DNA from: Podarcis raffonei | Taxonomy: Eukaryota > Chordata > Lepidosauria > Squamata > Lacertidae | DNA length: 64,000 nt | NCBI RefSeq assembly: GCF_027172205.1 | Contig: NC_070614.1 | Location: 47,184,001 to 47,248,000, forward strand | Direction: 5' to 3' | Shown here: one piece after another, positions 43,091 to 53,699 of the stretch | How the letters are laid out: every line of letters begins with the position of its first letter | How positions within the stretch are numbered: the first letter of the stretch is position 1 | Program-made: the position numbers and the translations under genes | Notes under the pieces: generated by a model | What the model was told of the DNA's origin: nothing | Databases searched by the model: none | The model's input: the letters and a program-made list of their open reading frames with translations, nothing else

Positions 43091-45618
43091 CATCAATATT
43101 TTATTATTATTTTCTTTTCACATTCATTTTACATTTCTTTAGCCCACATATACACTTTTAGCTCTGCCAAGCTTGTGACTTCCCTCCTTACCTTCAGCAG
43201 GTATCCCTTGTTTTCTCCAGTCACGTATTTTAGTTTTTTTTTTTTTAAATATTTATTAACATTTTCAAAAAACACACAACAAGAAATAAACGAACCAAAA
43301 GAAAAAACAAAACAAAAATACATAGTATTCAAAACTAAACAAAAAATAGAGAAAACACATAAAGTTTCTGATACTTATTATTCTTAACCTTATTTCTCAG
43401 ACCTCCTCACACCTCCCCTTCTTGTATTCCAATTTAAATTGTCAGTTCAGCAAGTCCTTAACTTATTTCTTTACCTTAACTTAAACATTTATTCTAACAT
43501 ACTATTGTTTTGCTTTACTTCTTTTTTCCATTTCCTCAATTTATTTTTAACAGCCTTATTTTCAATTAATTTAAAAAGAGAGAAAAAAAAAACCAGTTTT
43601 ACCCTATTAATATCACACATCAATACTTATACCCCATTAATTATTCTTAAACCTTTTTCCTAAAGTCGACCAAAATTTCCCTTCCACGATTTACCCAATT
43701 TCCTTACCATTAACAAAATATAAAAAGCAAATTATCCTTATGTACCCTTTGGATTCCCAGCCTCCACCCACCCTTTTCCCGGTTCCAGTCCCCAACCAAT
43801 ATCCATCAGTCTTTATGTTATTAATTTAGCCTGGAGATCTCACGTCCGAGGCCCTTGTATCTCTCTCAGTTCCTTTCTGCCGGTCTCTTTGATAGTCCTT
43901 GATGTTAAGCCCCAAGTCTCGGAGGGGCTCCGGCCCAACAGAATCCATGTTGCTTCCAGCCAGTCCTCCATACTTAAAAGCAAAGCCTATGGGGTGCTCC
44001 TACTCTTGTTTCAAATTTTTTTCAAATCCAAATGTCCCCAAAGCTCCAGCTTTCACCTTCAACAAATTTGTAATCCTCAGGTCTTCAGATCCCCTCCAAA
44101 GGGGATCTCTCCATTTTCCAAACTCCCATTCAGACCAGGCTTTCCACATCCAGTTTTTATTGTCCTTTTTTATCATCATGTCAGGCCTCATATTGTAACT
44201 CTCCTTTAACTCCTGCAAATCTCCTGCTCCTCCTTCATTTTCTTCAAAAACAGCATATTGCTCCATCATATCTACACTTTCAGTTTCATTTATTTGTTCA
44301 GTTGAACAGGCTTCCTGTTTCAAGCCCTTATCAGGCTCTAAACTGTTGTTTACTGTCCAGTATAGTAGTGATACCTTTGTAGACAAAGCATTGTATTCAT
44401 CTTGCAAGTTTCCCAAGAGAACGAGTGCTCTGTCCAATTCTGCTTGGAATTTACATGCTCCAACCATTTTTGTGATGTAATGTCCCTATTACCCCTCTAG
44501 GGGGATTTTAGATCCTTAATGTTCCTTTCAACTCAAAACCAAAAGTCCAGTTATTTTGTATCAGCCCTCCTTATTTTCAACAAGTTATACCAAGTAAACC
44601 AGCAAAAACGGTGGAAACAATGTTCTCTTTTTCCAGCTGACAACTAGCTGACTAACAGCTCCCTTGACAGCTGTCAAAATCTTCAATGCAACAGGCTTTC
44701 TCATAGGACGTTCCCGGGTCTCGGGGGGGGTGAAATTTCAGCTCCCAAAATTCTTTTTATCCTCCAGTAAATCTTCTTATAGTGTCAAAACCGTGAAGTC
44801 AGGATCTTTAAACAAGAAACAGATTCTCTCGACCTTAGCTGCCCAGTCCTTTGCTTTAAGTTGTTTACAAAGAGGGGGGGGGTGGACTTCCTTTTTAGCC
44901 CCTTCCCGCTCATTCCGAATCCAGAATTAAAAAATTTTAAAGTTCCAATCTCCGTATTACTCACGGGTTTATGTTTTGGAGTCCAATCGGTCTTGGAAGA
45001 AGTTGGCGCTCTCTGTCAATGGCTTGCGGCTTCACTCCGTAGGCGAGGGAGTACTCTCAGCACCACGCCTCACCCTGCCTCCGTTCCGAAGCCTTTAAAA
45101 AGGCTCCGTCGCGGATTGGGGGGGCGCAAATGGTGCCCGCCGAGTCTCTGTGTTCACAGGCATCCGCGCCTGTGATTTTAAGGGTCTCCGCTTCGCCGCA
45201 GCGGACAGACCCAGACGCTACGGAGCCGATTCCCTCCGGAGCTCGGAGGGAATCCGCCATTAAACAATGGCGCCAACCCGGAAGTCAGCCACGTATTTTA
45301 GTTTTTTGACCTTATATCTATCTTATACATTGTAGGAGTTACTTCAGTCCTGCCAGTGTCTTTAAATTTTTAGTTATCCTTAAAGTGCACAACAATTTTA
45401 CTTCAACTATCCTGGAATCTCTGATCATCCCGATCCCGAATCCTGCCAGTCAGCTTGGCTAACTTGGCGTAATTCATCATTTTCGTCTGCCACTCCGCAA
45501 TGTTAGGAATTTCTTGTAATTTCCAATATTGGGCCAGCATATTCCTTGCCACTGCTGTGGTGTACATGAATAGTCTTTGGTCTGATTTCTTAATCTCCTT
45601 CCCCATCAAACCCAGCAA
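43091..45618 (-). mobile_element. 5'-truncated L1 LINE 3' end, interrupted
   Basis: The minus-strand open frame ending near 45403 reads RLFMYTTAVARNMLAQYWK and EWQTKMMNYAKLAKLTGRI, an L1 ORF2 C-terminal pattern. Its 3' UTR runs to about 43091. It is split by a later insertion (43240-45289). It replaces about 250 bp of the normal V upstream flank. An uninterrupted copy of the same insertion is at 60200-60669. Confidence 0.75.
43240..45289 (-). mobile_element. L1-like retroposon, 2.05 kb, nested
   Basis: 18-bp target duplication CACGTATTTTAGTTTTTT at 43222-43239 and 45290-45307. Poly-T at the left end, so minus strand. The 5' end is GC-rich and starts near GACTTCCGGGTTGGCGCC. One minus-strand ORF, 44000-44467 (155 aa, MVGACKFQAELDRAL), may be a remnant of an ORF1-type protein. 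At about 2 kb it is too short for a full L1, so it is internally deleted or non-autonomous. Confidence 0.75.
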
Positions 45619-45697
45619 AAGAGTTTTGACGAAGTGCAGACATGACTCTAGTCCCTCACTGCCCACAGTCTCTGTTGGTGCTTTTATACTGATGGGT

Positions 45698-45705
45698 ATG
45701 TAAAT
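45698..45705 (+). promoter_or_regulatory. V17 octamer variant ATGTAAAT
   Basis: 104 bp upstream of the ATG, about 80 bp downstream of the L1 fragment. Confidence 0.7.
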
Positions 45706-45808
45706 CTTCAGACAGAGCTTCCACTTTAAAGCAGTCAGCGAACCTCCCTTCCCATGCATACATGGGACCACTTCTTGCTTAACTCTCTTAAAGAACCAGA
45801 CCAGGAAA

Positions 45809-46249
45809 ATGATAGTTTTCCTTCAACTGGTTTTCTTTTCAGCAGCTTGGGGAGGTAAATTCATTCTTCCAGTCGAAGAAAGCTGGTACATTCTGGGTGT
45901 TAATGACATGGATCTGGTCTCTCAATATGCCTTTCTTTCTAGGTGTCCAATTGGAGGTCCAGCTGGTTGAGTCTGGGGGAGATGCGAAAAGGCCTGGGGA
46001 GTCCCTCCGCCTCTCCTGCCGAGCCTCTGGATTCAACTTTTGGGTTGCTTACATGCACTGGGTGAGACAGGCTCCTGGAAAAGGCCTGGAATGGGTGGCC
46101 TACATATATCCTCAATCTAATTACATTTACTACTCGGATAAAGTGAAGGGAAGATTCACTGCCTCCAGGGACAATTCCAACAGCCTCCTCTATCTGCAAA
46201 TGAACAATCTGAAACCTGAGGACACGGCTATTTATTACTGTGCAAGAGA
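45809..46249 (+). CDS. IGHV: V17: IGHV segment, sub-group a, apparently functional
   Basis: Leader 45809-45854 ([15 protein letters not shown]), 88-bp intron, V exon 45943-46249. The signal-peptide end is GVQL rather than GVQS, then [17 protein letters not shown], Cys23, CDR1 [25 protein letters not shown]2 [37 protein letters not shown]. Closest to V24, with which it also shares the upstream L1 fragment. Open. Confidence 0.95.
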
Positions 46250-46288
46250 CACAGTGAGAGGAAGTGAATCTGAAGCCAAACAAAAACC
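46250..46288 (+). other. V17 23-RSS, consensus
   Basis: CACAGTG 46250-46256, 23-bp spacer, ACAAAAACC 46280-46288. Confidence 0.95.
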
Positions 46289-46854
46289 CTCCTTTGCCCA
46301 CAGATGCTCTCTGAGATGGTTCAGCTGCAAGAGACTGAAGAAACATGTAGTTCAAAAGATTTTTTGTTTTTCCCTTTTAGTGTGTCAACCCTCCCAAATC
46401 CATTTCTTATTTAAGTCTAAGTGGCCCAAAGACAGTCAGGATTTAACATGGGTTCAAGCAGCATATTGTGGTTTAATTCCTGCTTCTATCCCTCTTTTAC
46501 ATGAATTATATAACACACATGATGCTCTCTGTTCATGTTTTTTTGGAAGTTAGGTATTTTTAGGGCTCACGTGTGTGCTCTTGCCTAGGGTGAGGTCATA
46601 TGACGTTCTCTTTATGTAGTGCATATACTTTATTTAGTTGTCGTAAAGCATTTTTCATGGCCTCTGGGTGTGGAAATTTCTTCATTGGGAGAAAGGATGG
46701 AGTCGGGACACCTTCTCTTCACACACAAGTCTCTGCTTCTCCTTAAGGTTTCCTGCAAAGCAAACATATATGACAATTCAGATATGCATGTGTAACAAGG
46801 GATTTTCTTTATGCAGAGAGCCGCCTATCAAAACACACAAATATTGTAAATATA

Positions 46855-46855
46855 T

Positions 46856-46911
<56 letters not shown>

Positions 46912-46939
46912 GATACAGATAGATTGATGATAGATAGAT

Positions 46940-46970
<31 letters not shown>

Positions 46971-47023
46971 GATAGATAGATGATAGATGATAGATAGATA
47001 GATGATAGATAGATAGATGATAA
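46855..47023 (+). repeat. GATA microsatellite, long
   Basis: About 170 bp of GATA with scattered GATGATA variants. The Tyr/Leu/Ser-rich minus-strand frames are artefacts. Confidence 0.95.
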
Positions 47024-47029
47024 AAAAGC

Positions 47030-48040
47030 AGACCTCTTCCATCTCTTGTTTCCCACAAGGGGGCAGTCATGGTGCAAAGATGAGAACACGCCCCATCTGC
47101 CAGGACTGAAATAAAATGCTGCTAGAAGTGCGGTTGGTGATTTCATCTGTGAATCAATTACTTTCTCAGATGTTTCCTGGTCAACCAACTTTCTATAACC
47201 CCCCTGAGACTGTGAGTCCCTGAGAAACTTTCAAGCAATTATCTCTGTCCTCTCAGCTCATGGGCAAAAGTTTGTGGGGAAGGAATCCATGGCACAATCT
47301 TCTTTTCTACAAATATAGATAGCCTATAGATTGAGGGCATGTGTAAACAAAGTATTTGTAGTACAGCAGACCTTCCAACTGTTCTACTTTGAGCAGAACA
47401 TCCCAGATCTACAGAAACTGCCCTGGTTTCTGTTTAAATGTTCCACTTCCTCAGCCACCACCACAGTCAGGCCAAAGTGTCCCCCACAGCCGCTGTGACA
47501 AGTCATGACTGCTGATATTCTCAACGTTTTAACTACTTATTTGTGCTTTTACATTGTATTTTAATTTTGTAAAATGTCCCAAGATTTTATGATGAAGAGT
47601 GATATATAACTATAATAAATTAATATTAATATTAATCATCATCATCTCTCTCCAACTTGACAATGGCTACCCCAAGGATGAAAGGCATTAGACTCCCAAA
47701 ACATTTGGATGAGTTTCCCCACCCCAGTCCAAAGTCAAATGCTCTTGAGGAGGACTCCTTCTTAATTCACCCAGACAACCTCCGCGCTCCTGCTACATCC
47801 TGAACCACAACCCTTGTGTGCTTAAGACTTTTTGTCAGTCAACCCTTCCCCAAGCAAAAAGGAGAGGGGTGGGTGGAATTGGTTCAACTTTGTCTCCTTC
47901 CTTTGCCTATGAAGGCAAAATGCCTCCTTTCAAATGTATAGGAATATTCTAAATATTTATGCAAATGAAACTTTCCAATATCTCCCTCCTTGCAGAGCAA
48001 GCATTTTTAAAAATATTTTTTAAAGGACTTGATGTGATTT
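47030..48040 (+). other. Region between V17 and V18
   Basis: Post-V module (47030-47400), L2-like tail (about 47565), and copy 4 of the repeated short ORF (MATPRMKGIRLPKHL, ATG at 47663). No other gene. Confidence 0.55.
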
Positions 48041-48094
48041 CATGAAGCGTATGTAGCCTGAAGCGTATGTAACTCGAGTTACCACTGTATAAAA
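48040..48094 (+). mobile_element. Remnant of the GGTACC-type MITE
   Basis: Only the 3' end remains (GAAGCGTATGTAACTCGAG, TTACCACTGTA), next to the same flank as at 54662. The rest was deleted in this unit. Confidence 0.7.
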
Positions 48095-48319
48095 GAAAGA
48101 AAAATCCATCCCCAGTACATTAATGTCTTCCAAACCTTCCCCCAACACTGTCTTTAATTGGATTTTACATTCCATCTATCCCCCCTCCATTAGAACTCCA
48201 CTCTGTGTGCATTTCCCTGTGAGTGTTTGTGTGTGCAGGGGACAAAGAGGAAGCCAGCAGCAAACCCTGATCCCCCAAACCGCTTTTATCTGCCTCATGT
48301 GCCTCACTGGGGAGGTCTC

Positions 48320-48377
48320 ATGTAAATACCACCAGGAAGTTGGGAGTGGTTTCGGATGGAAAGCCCTGAATATAAAA
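48320..48377 (+). promoter_or_regulatory. V18 promoter: octamer variant and TATA box
   Basis: ATGTAAAT 48320-48327 and TATAAAA 48371-48377. Confidence 0.75.
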
Positions 48378-48445
48378 TCTTCACTTGCTTCCCAGCCCAG
48401 AGTCCCCTCTTTCCTATATCTCTAGCACATTCATTCATCAACATT

Positions 48446-48893
48446 ATGGAGCTCTTGTTGCTCTTGTTTTCTTTGGTGGTGTTTTCTAAAGGTAAGGGAA
48501 GTTCTGCAATGTTTATTTAGTTCATGTGACGATTAGATAACGAACAGCCATTCATTGTCATCTTTTCTCTTTCCAAGGGGTCTCCTCAGACATTCAGCTT
48601 GTATCATCTGGACCAGGAATAGCGAGACCAGGAGAGAATCTCAACCTGCTTTGTAAAGTCACAGGTTTCTCCATCTCTACTGAGTACTATGAGTGGAGTT
48701 GGATCCATCAAGCTCCTGGGAAAGGTCTGGAATGGATTGCAACGATATACCCCTATAGTGGAGGAAAAGCATATGCCCCTTCCATGAAGAGCCGAGCAAG
48801 CATTTCTTCAGATGCCTCAAAGAATGAGTTCTCTCTCCAGCTGAACTCCCTGACAGCTGCAGACTCCGCTGTGTATTTCTGTGCCCGAGATGA
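48446..48893 (+). CDS. IGHV: V18: IGHV segment, VH4-like, apparently functional
   Basis: Leader 48446-48491 ([15 protein letters not shown]), 86-bp intron, V exon 48578-48893. [17 protein letters not shown], Cys23, CDR1 [23 protein letters not shown] (His replaces the conserved FR2 Arg), CDR2 [30 protein letters not shown]. Translated through by eye and open. The WIHQ change removes a normally conserved Arg, so folding should be checked. Its 3' flank is cut after about 110 bp and joined to a SINE. Confidence 0.9.
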
Positions 48894-48932
48894 CACAGTG
48901 AGACAAAGCCTATTGGGCTCTGTTCAAAAAGT
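48894..48932 (+). other. V18 23-RSS
   Basis: CACAGTG 48894-48900, 23-bp spacer, TCAAAAAGT 48924-48932. Confidence 0.9.
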
Positions 48933-49044
48933 AGAAGTCCTGCTTCTATAAACAAATGCACTGTGAAAGTTTTGACAGAGCAATTCTACATTCCACAGAT
49001 AATGTTGAAAAACATCCAAACTGCCTGCCTCTTCAATCTATAAC

Positions 49045-49248
49045 TAGGGCAATGCACGAAAATGCCATTTACCTTCCTGCCGGAGCGCTATCTACTTGCA
49101 CTTTTTGGCGTGCTTTCGAACTGCTAGTTTGGCAGGAGCTGGGACTGAGGAATGGGAGCACACCCCGTAGCAGGGATTCAAACCACTGACCTTTCGATCG
49201 GCAAGCCCAAGGCTCAGTGGTTTAGGCCAAAGTATCACCCGCATCCCT
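49045..49248 (-). mobile_element. Sauria SINE fragment at a deletion junction
   Basis: Matches the head half of the SINE at 39962-40348, from AATGCCATTTACC to the tRNA-like end. It joins V18 3' flank directly at about 49043. The missing interval held a sub-group e segment and CR1/SINE sequence in sister units. Confidence 0.85.
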
Positions 49249-49645
49249 AAAACTAATATTTTTTAACTGTTTCACAACATTCACCAGTGCAAACTAGATG
49301 TATTCTCTGGTTTGGGCAAGATATTAAAGAACAACAATAGAGATTGGATTGATCTACATTTAATGTTTCCCCTTGATCAACTTCTTTGACCAATTTCAAA
49401 GTAATTTTCAATGAAATGTACCTTTAGGCACATACTTCAAACCCCCCCCCCCATTACTTATATATCTGATGGTTTCCATCTTTGAAATCATGGAGCCTGT
49501 GTGCATGAGGGGGATACATAAGCCCATCAAGGTTAAGAGCTGTGCAAATTGTACAATGGCAAAGAAGCAGATTTTTGCAAGGTCATCATATGCTTCCAGT
49601 CAGACATTGCCAAATGTCTCTGTTGGTGCTTTTATCCTCATGTTT

Positions 49646-49653
49646 ATGTAAAT
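49646..49653 (+). promoter_or_regulatory. V19 octamer variant ATGTAAAT
   Basis: 103 bp upstream of the ATG. Confidence 0.65.
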
Positions 49654-49755
49654 TTCATAGAGAGCTTCCTCTTTAAAGCAGCCAAACACTCTCCCTATCC
49701 CTGCATGCCAAGGACCACATTTTGGTCAAATCTCTCAAAGCACCAGGAAGGAAAA

Positions 49756-49997
49756 ATGATAGCTTTGCTTCAGCTTATTTTTAACTTTGGGGGCTATGAC
49801 ATGAATTGGGTGAGACAGGTTCCAGGGAAGGGCCTGGAATGGGTGGCCTACATAAACTTCAATTCAGGCACAATTTCCTACTTGGATAAAGTGAAGGGAA
49901 GATTCACCATCTCCAGGGATAATTCCAACAGCCTCCTCTATCTGCAAATGAACAGCCTTAAACCTGAAGACACAGCAGTTTATTTCTGTGCAAGAGG
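49756..49997 (+). pseudogene. IGHV: V19: truncated, intronless in-frame leader-to-CDR1 fusion, sub-group b
   Basis: Starts as a normal leader (ATG 49756, MIALLQL), then runs without a break into CDR1/FR2: [24 protein letters not shown]2 [23 protein letters not shown]. The end of the leader, the intron and FR1 including Cys23 are gone, so no disulphide-bonded Ig fold can form. The 242 nt remain one open frame into the heptamer. The deletion joins CTTATTTTT to AACTTTGGGG, perhaps at a T-run. Promoter kept, nonamer weakened. Confidence 0.93.
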
Positions 49998-50036
49998 CAC
50001 AGTGTGAGGAAGTGAATCTGAAGCCAGACAGAAACT
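49998..50036 (+). other. V19 23-RSS, weakened
   Basis: CACAGTG 49998-50004, 23-bp spacer, ACAGAAACT 50028-50036 (two changes). Confidence 0.85.
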
Positions 50037-50809
50037 CCTTTAATCAAGACAAAGGAGTTGCATTTCCTCCAACATTCCACATCAAAACAGGGACATTATA
50101 TCAGCTGCAAGAGAACAACGAAACCTGTTAAGATAATTTTCACCGATAGTCTGCCACCTCATTTCCCCTGGTCCCTATTCACACGGAGACAGCCAGCTAG
50201 TCATTCTGCTGTACAGCTGGGGCTCTCACTGGGCAAATTATAATAATTTATTAGTGTTATTATTATGAATTTGTCAGTTCCTTTATCTTGCCCAGGGCAA
50301 TCCAATGAGACTTACAACCAAAGAGACAAAAAACCCTTTATAGATATGTTAAAACCAAGAGGAAAGAGAAATACATTAAAAACACCTCACCCACTTCTAA
50401 GAGACCATGGATAGTTAAAGGGCAAAGGCCTGGTTATAGAGGAAAGATTTTGCCTGGTGCCTGCGGATGTATAATGATGGTTCCAGGCGATTCTCACTGG
50501 GGAGAGCATTCCACAAACAGGGAGCCATTGCAGAAAATGCTCCTTCTCATTTTCTCACCCTCCAGACACGATGTGGAGGACGAACATGAAAAAAGGGCCT
50601 CAAATGATGATCTCAGTGTCCGGATCAGTTCTATGACTCTTTAATTTATACCCAGGACCATCAAACATTCTGCAATGGGCACCTCACACAAACACCACAA
50701 TTCTATTGGTTACACTAAAGAGCTTCTTTGAAATTTCTATTGGGGAGTGAGCATACTGTGAGAAGTGTGCTCACCTTTTGCAGTGTACCTCATTGTGGGC
50801 AGGCACAAG

Positions 50810-50966
50810 CACCCTAGGTAAGCAGGGGAATGGGAGGAGCTGGGAGGAAGAGGTTTGTGGTGTGGTGAAACAGCTTATACTCAAGTCAATAAGTTTTCCC
50901 AGTTTTTGTGTGGTAAAATTAGGTTCCTCAGCTTATATTTGGGTCGGCTTATACTCGAGTATATAT
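50810..50966 (+). mobile_element. Palindromic TIR element, 5'-deleted copy
   Basis: Matches the right half of 5101-5466, including GTGTGGTGAAACAGCTTATA and the terminal CTCGAGTATATATGGG. Same insertion site as in the first unit. Confidence 0.7.
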
Positions 50967-50989
50967 GGGTAATTTGCCCTGCCCACTTG

Positions 50990-51570
50990 CCGAATCAGTG
51001 AATCGGGAGCAAGCATGTCCAACCAAGTTAAAGCTCGTTCCTCCAGTATATAATATGGGCCCATGGCTTGTTCTGCAGCCACTTTTCATTGGATTCCCAC
51101 CCACCCACTTTACATATTGCTATTGCATGTTGTTCTGCTCCACTTTGCTATGTCATAGCCTATCACCGAATTTGGGGCCAGGTTGAAATTTTCCCACTCA
51201 GCCCTCTGCTTTTCACCATCCTCATTGTAATTGTCACAACTTTGACAGTTTAGGCATTGGGTAGGTATAGTCTTGTTCTGAGGGGCGGTTGTAGCCCCTG
51301 CCTTTGAAACAGGGTATCCTGTTAAAGGGATCATGGGGAGATGCTTCTGTGCGGATGCCCAGGCAGGGGTGAGGGGCCATAGTACTCCCCAGGTGCAACC
51401 CAGTGGGGGAGATACCCCTTGATGTAGGTCATTACTTGTTGTCCCCAAAATAAAAGTTCTTTTAGCAGGAAGGGGTGGGGTATACAAAATACCTATGCCA
51501 AACTTTTGTTGTCAATAAGGTTGTGGCCTGATTCCACCCAAGTATTGGCTGTTGTATGACATATTCTTGG
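50990..51570 (+). mobile_element. LTR-like remnant, type B (copy 4)
   Basis: Same features and flanks as copies 1-3 (TATA-like near 51046; CAATAAGGTTGTGGCC near 51511). Approximate ends. Confidence 0.4.
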
Positions 51571-51812
51571 TATTGGGGAGGATCAAAGAGTAGGGAGGAT
51601 GCCTTGACATGCAAACAGGAAATGTTTCTGAACGTCCATATGCACCCATATAACACCCTCCCCCCAATGTAAACAAAGCTTTTGTATTTCTCATTTACAT
51701 CTTATAAAGGGAGGATTCCCCATGCTTTGAGAAGAGCAATAACAAGGAGCTATGACATGACTCTAGTCCCTCACTGTCCAGAGTCTCTGTTGGTGCTTTT
51801 ATAGTGATGGAT

Positions 51813-51820
51813 ATGTAAAT
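51813..51820 (+). promoter_or_regulatory. V20 octamer variant ATGTAAAT
   Basis: 104 bp upstream of the ATG. Confidence 0.7.
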
Positions 51821-51923
51821 CTTTAGAGAGAGCATCTTTTTTAAAGCAGTCAGAGAACCTCCCTTCCCTTGCATATGTGTGACCACTTCTTGCTTAACTC
51901 TCTCAAAGAATCAGACAAGGAAA

Positions 51924-52364
51924 ATGATAGTTTTCCTTCAACTTGTTTTCTTTTCAGCAGCTTTGGAAGGTAAATTCATTCTTCCAGTTGAAGAAAGCTG
52001 GTACATTCTGGGTGTTAATGACATGGATCTGGTCTCTCAACATGCTTTTCTTTCTAGGTGTCCAATCGGAGGTCCAGCTGGTTGAGTCTGGGGGAGATGC
52101 GAAAAGGCCTGGGGAGTCCCTCCGCCTCTCCTGCCAAGCCTCCGGATTCAACTTTGGGAATGCTTACATGAACTGGGTGAGACAGGCTCCTGGGAAAGGC
52201 CTGGAATGGGTGGCCTACATATATCCACAATCTAATTACATTTACTACTTGGATAAAGTGAAGGGAAGATTCACCGCCTCCAGGGACAATTCTAACAGCC
52301 TCCTCTATCTGCAAATGAACAATCTGAAACCTGAAGACACGGCTGTTTATTACTGTGCAAGAGA
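51924..52364 (+). CDS. IGHV: V20: IGHV segment, sub-group a, apparently functional
   Basis: Leader 51924-51969 ([15 protein letters not shown]), 88-bp intron, V exon 52058-52364. [17 protein letters not shown], Cys23, CDR1 [25 protein letters not shown]2 [27 protein letters not shown]. It combines the CDR1 of V1 with the FR1 and FR3 of V17/V24, a pattern expected from gene conversion or unequal crossover. Open. Confidence 0.95.
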
Positions 52365-52403
52365 CACAGTGAGAGAAAGTGAATCTGAAGCCAAACAAAA
52401 ACC
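52365..52403 (+). other. V20 23-RSS
   Basis: CACAGTG 52365-52371, 23-bp spacer, ACAAAAACC 52395-52403. Confidence 0.95.
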
Positions 52404-52565
52404 CTCCTTTGCCCACAGATGCTTTCTGAGATGGTTCAGCTGCAAGAGACTGAAGAAACATGTAGTTCAAAAGATTTTTTGTTTGTCCCCTTTGGCGTGT
52501 CAGCCCTCCCCAATCCGTTTCTTATTTAAGTCTATGAGGCCCAAAGACATATTTTAGGTCAGGAT

Positions 52566-52594
52566 TTAACAACCGTCCAACCGACGGTTGTTAA
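52566..52594 (+). repeat. Perfect hairpin at a deletion junction
   Basis: Stem TTAACAACCGTC 52566-52577, loop CAACC, stem GACGGTTGTTAA 52583-52594. It lies exactly where the V20 3' flank stops matching V17's and rejoins at CAGACCTTCC. The stem resembles the neighbouring CCAACCGTCC motif. Confidence 0.85.
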
Positions 52595-52619
52595 ACAGAC
52601 CTTCCAACCGTCCTACTTT

Positions 52620-53433
52620 GTTGTTTTTTTAAAAAAAAATAATTTTTATTAACAGGCCAATCACATCACATTATTCAAACCACATTGGTTTTGAATTATA
52701 CAGCCAAATTTTAAATTTTTGAGGGTACCCATATATCAAGCTCCGCACGAGTCCAAAATTCCGGATAAATCCAGACATCACTCATTTTACTGCATTAATT
52801 AATCAGTTCTATCCAGTTCAATCCGGATAGTCCTTTATTACTTTCTTTCTCATCTTGTTGTAGTCATATATTCCTTTCTTTGCGATCTCTGATGATTCTC
52901 ACAAGCAGACTCAAAGCTGGCGTCTCTGTGTGGGTTTTGTACTCTTCAAAAGCTAAATCAGTCCAGGACAGCCTCTGTTTAACGCTTCCATAAACAAGAT
53001 TAATCTTCGGTCTGTCCTTTATTTTTCCAGGCTAGCCAAATAAATCAAATAGGTCAGAGGGCTCTGTCAGGTCAAACTTTCAATTCCGACACTCCTTCTC
53101 TTTCCAACATTCCTGATTCTCCTCCCCTGTCCTTCTTTCTCCTGCAAGCCTGTCTTGGCGAGACGCCATTTTTTAATTGCGTCATAAAAATTTTCCACTT
53201 TCTCACCGTTCAAATCTTCTCTCCTGTTGTAATCCATCCCCACACAGTTCTTAAAATCCTGCTTATGATTCTTAAAAAACGCGACGATCTTGTTTCTTTC
53301 TGGGGTGGAGGGTTATTTTATCACATCATATAAAGGGAAAAAAGGGTTTTTCCTCCACCCCCCCTTCGTTCCAAACTTACAGTCTCTTAGTGGTGACACA
53401 TCAAAAGATTTACTTATCCATCCGTCGCTCCCA
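52620..53433 (-). mobile_element. LINE-like retroposon, 814 bp
   Basis: 16-bp target duplication CCAACCGTCCTACTTT at 52604-52619 and 53434-53449. T/A-rich left end indicates minus strand. No long ORF. Not matched to a named family by eye. Confidence 0.75.
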
Positions 53434-53699
53434 CCAACCGTCCTACTTTAAGCAGAACATCACAGATCTACAGAAACTGCCCTAGCTTCTGTTTAAATGT
53501 CCCACTTCCTCAGCCACCACCACAGTCAGGCCAAAGTCTTCCCCACAGCCGCTGTGACAAGTCATGACTGCTGACGTTCTTAACGTTTTAACTACTTATT
53601 TGTGCTTTTACATTGTATTTTAATTTTGTGAAATGTTCTAAGATATTATGATGAAGAGTAAAATATAACTAAAATAAATTAATATTAATATTCATCATC

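Noticed and set aside
42902-43387. 161-codon + strand frame near 43 kb
   Set aside because: Spans the V flank, L1 3' UTR and a T-rich element end. Phe/Ser/Tyr-rich from base composition.
46855-47023. Possible CRISPR-like or VNTR array
   Set aside because: The repeat unit is 4 bp without spacers, so it is a plain microsatellite in a vertebrate locus.
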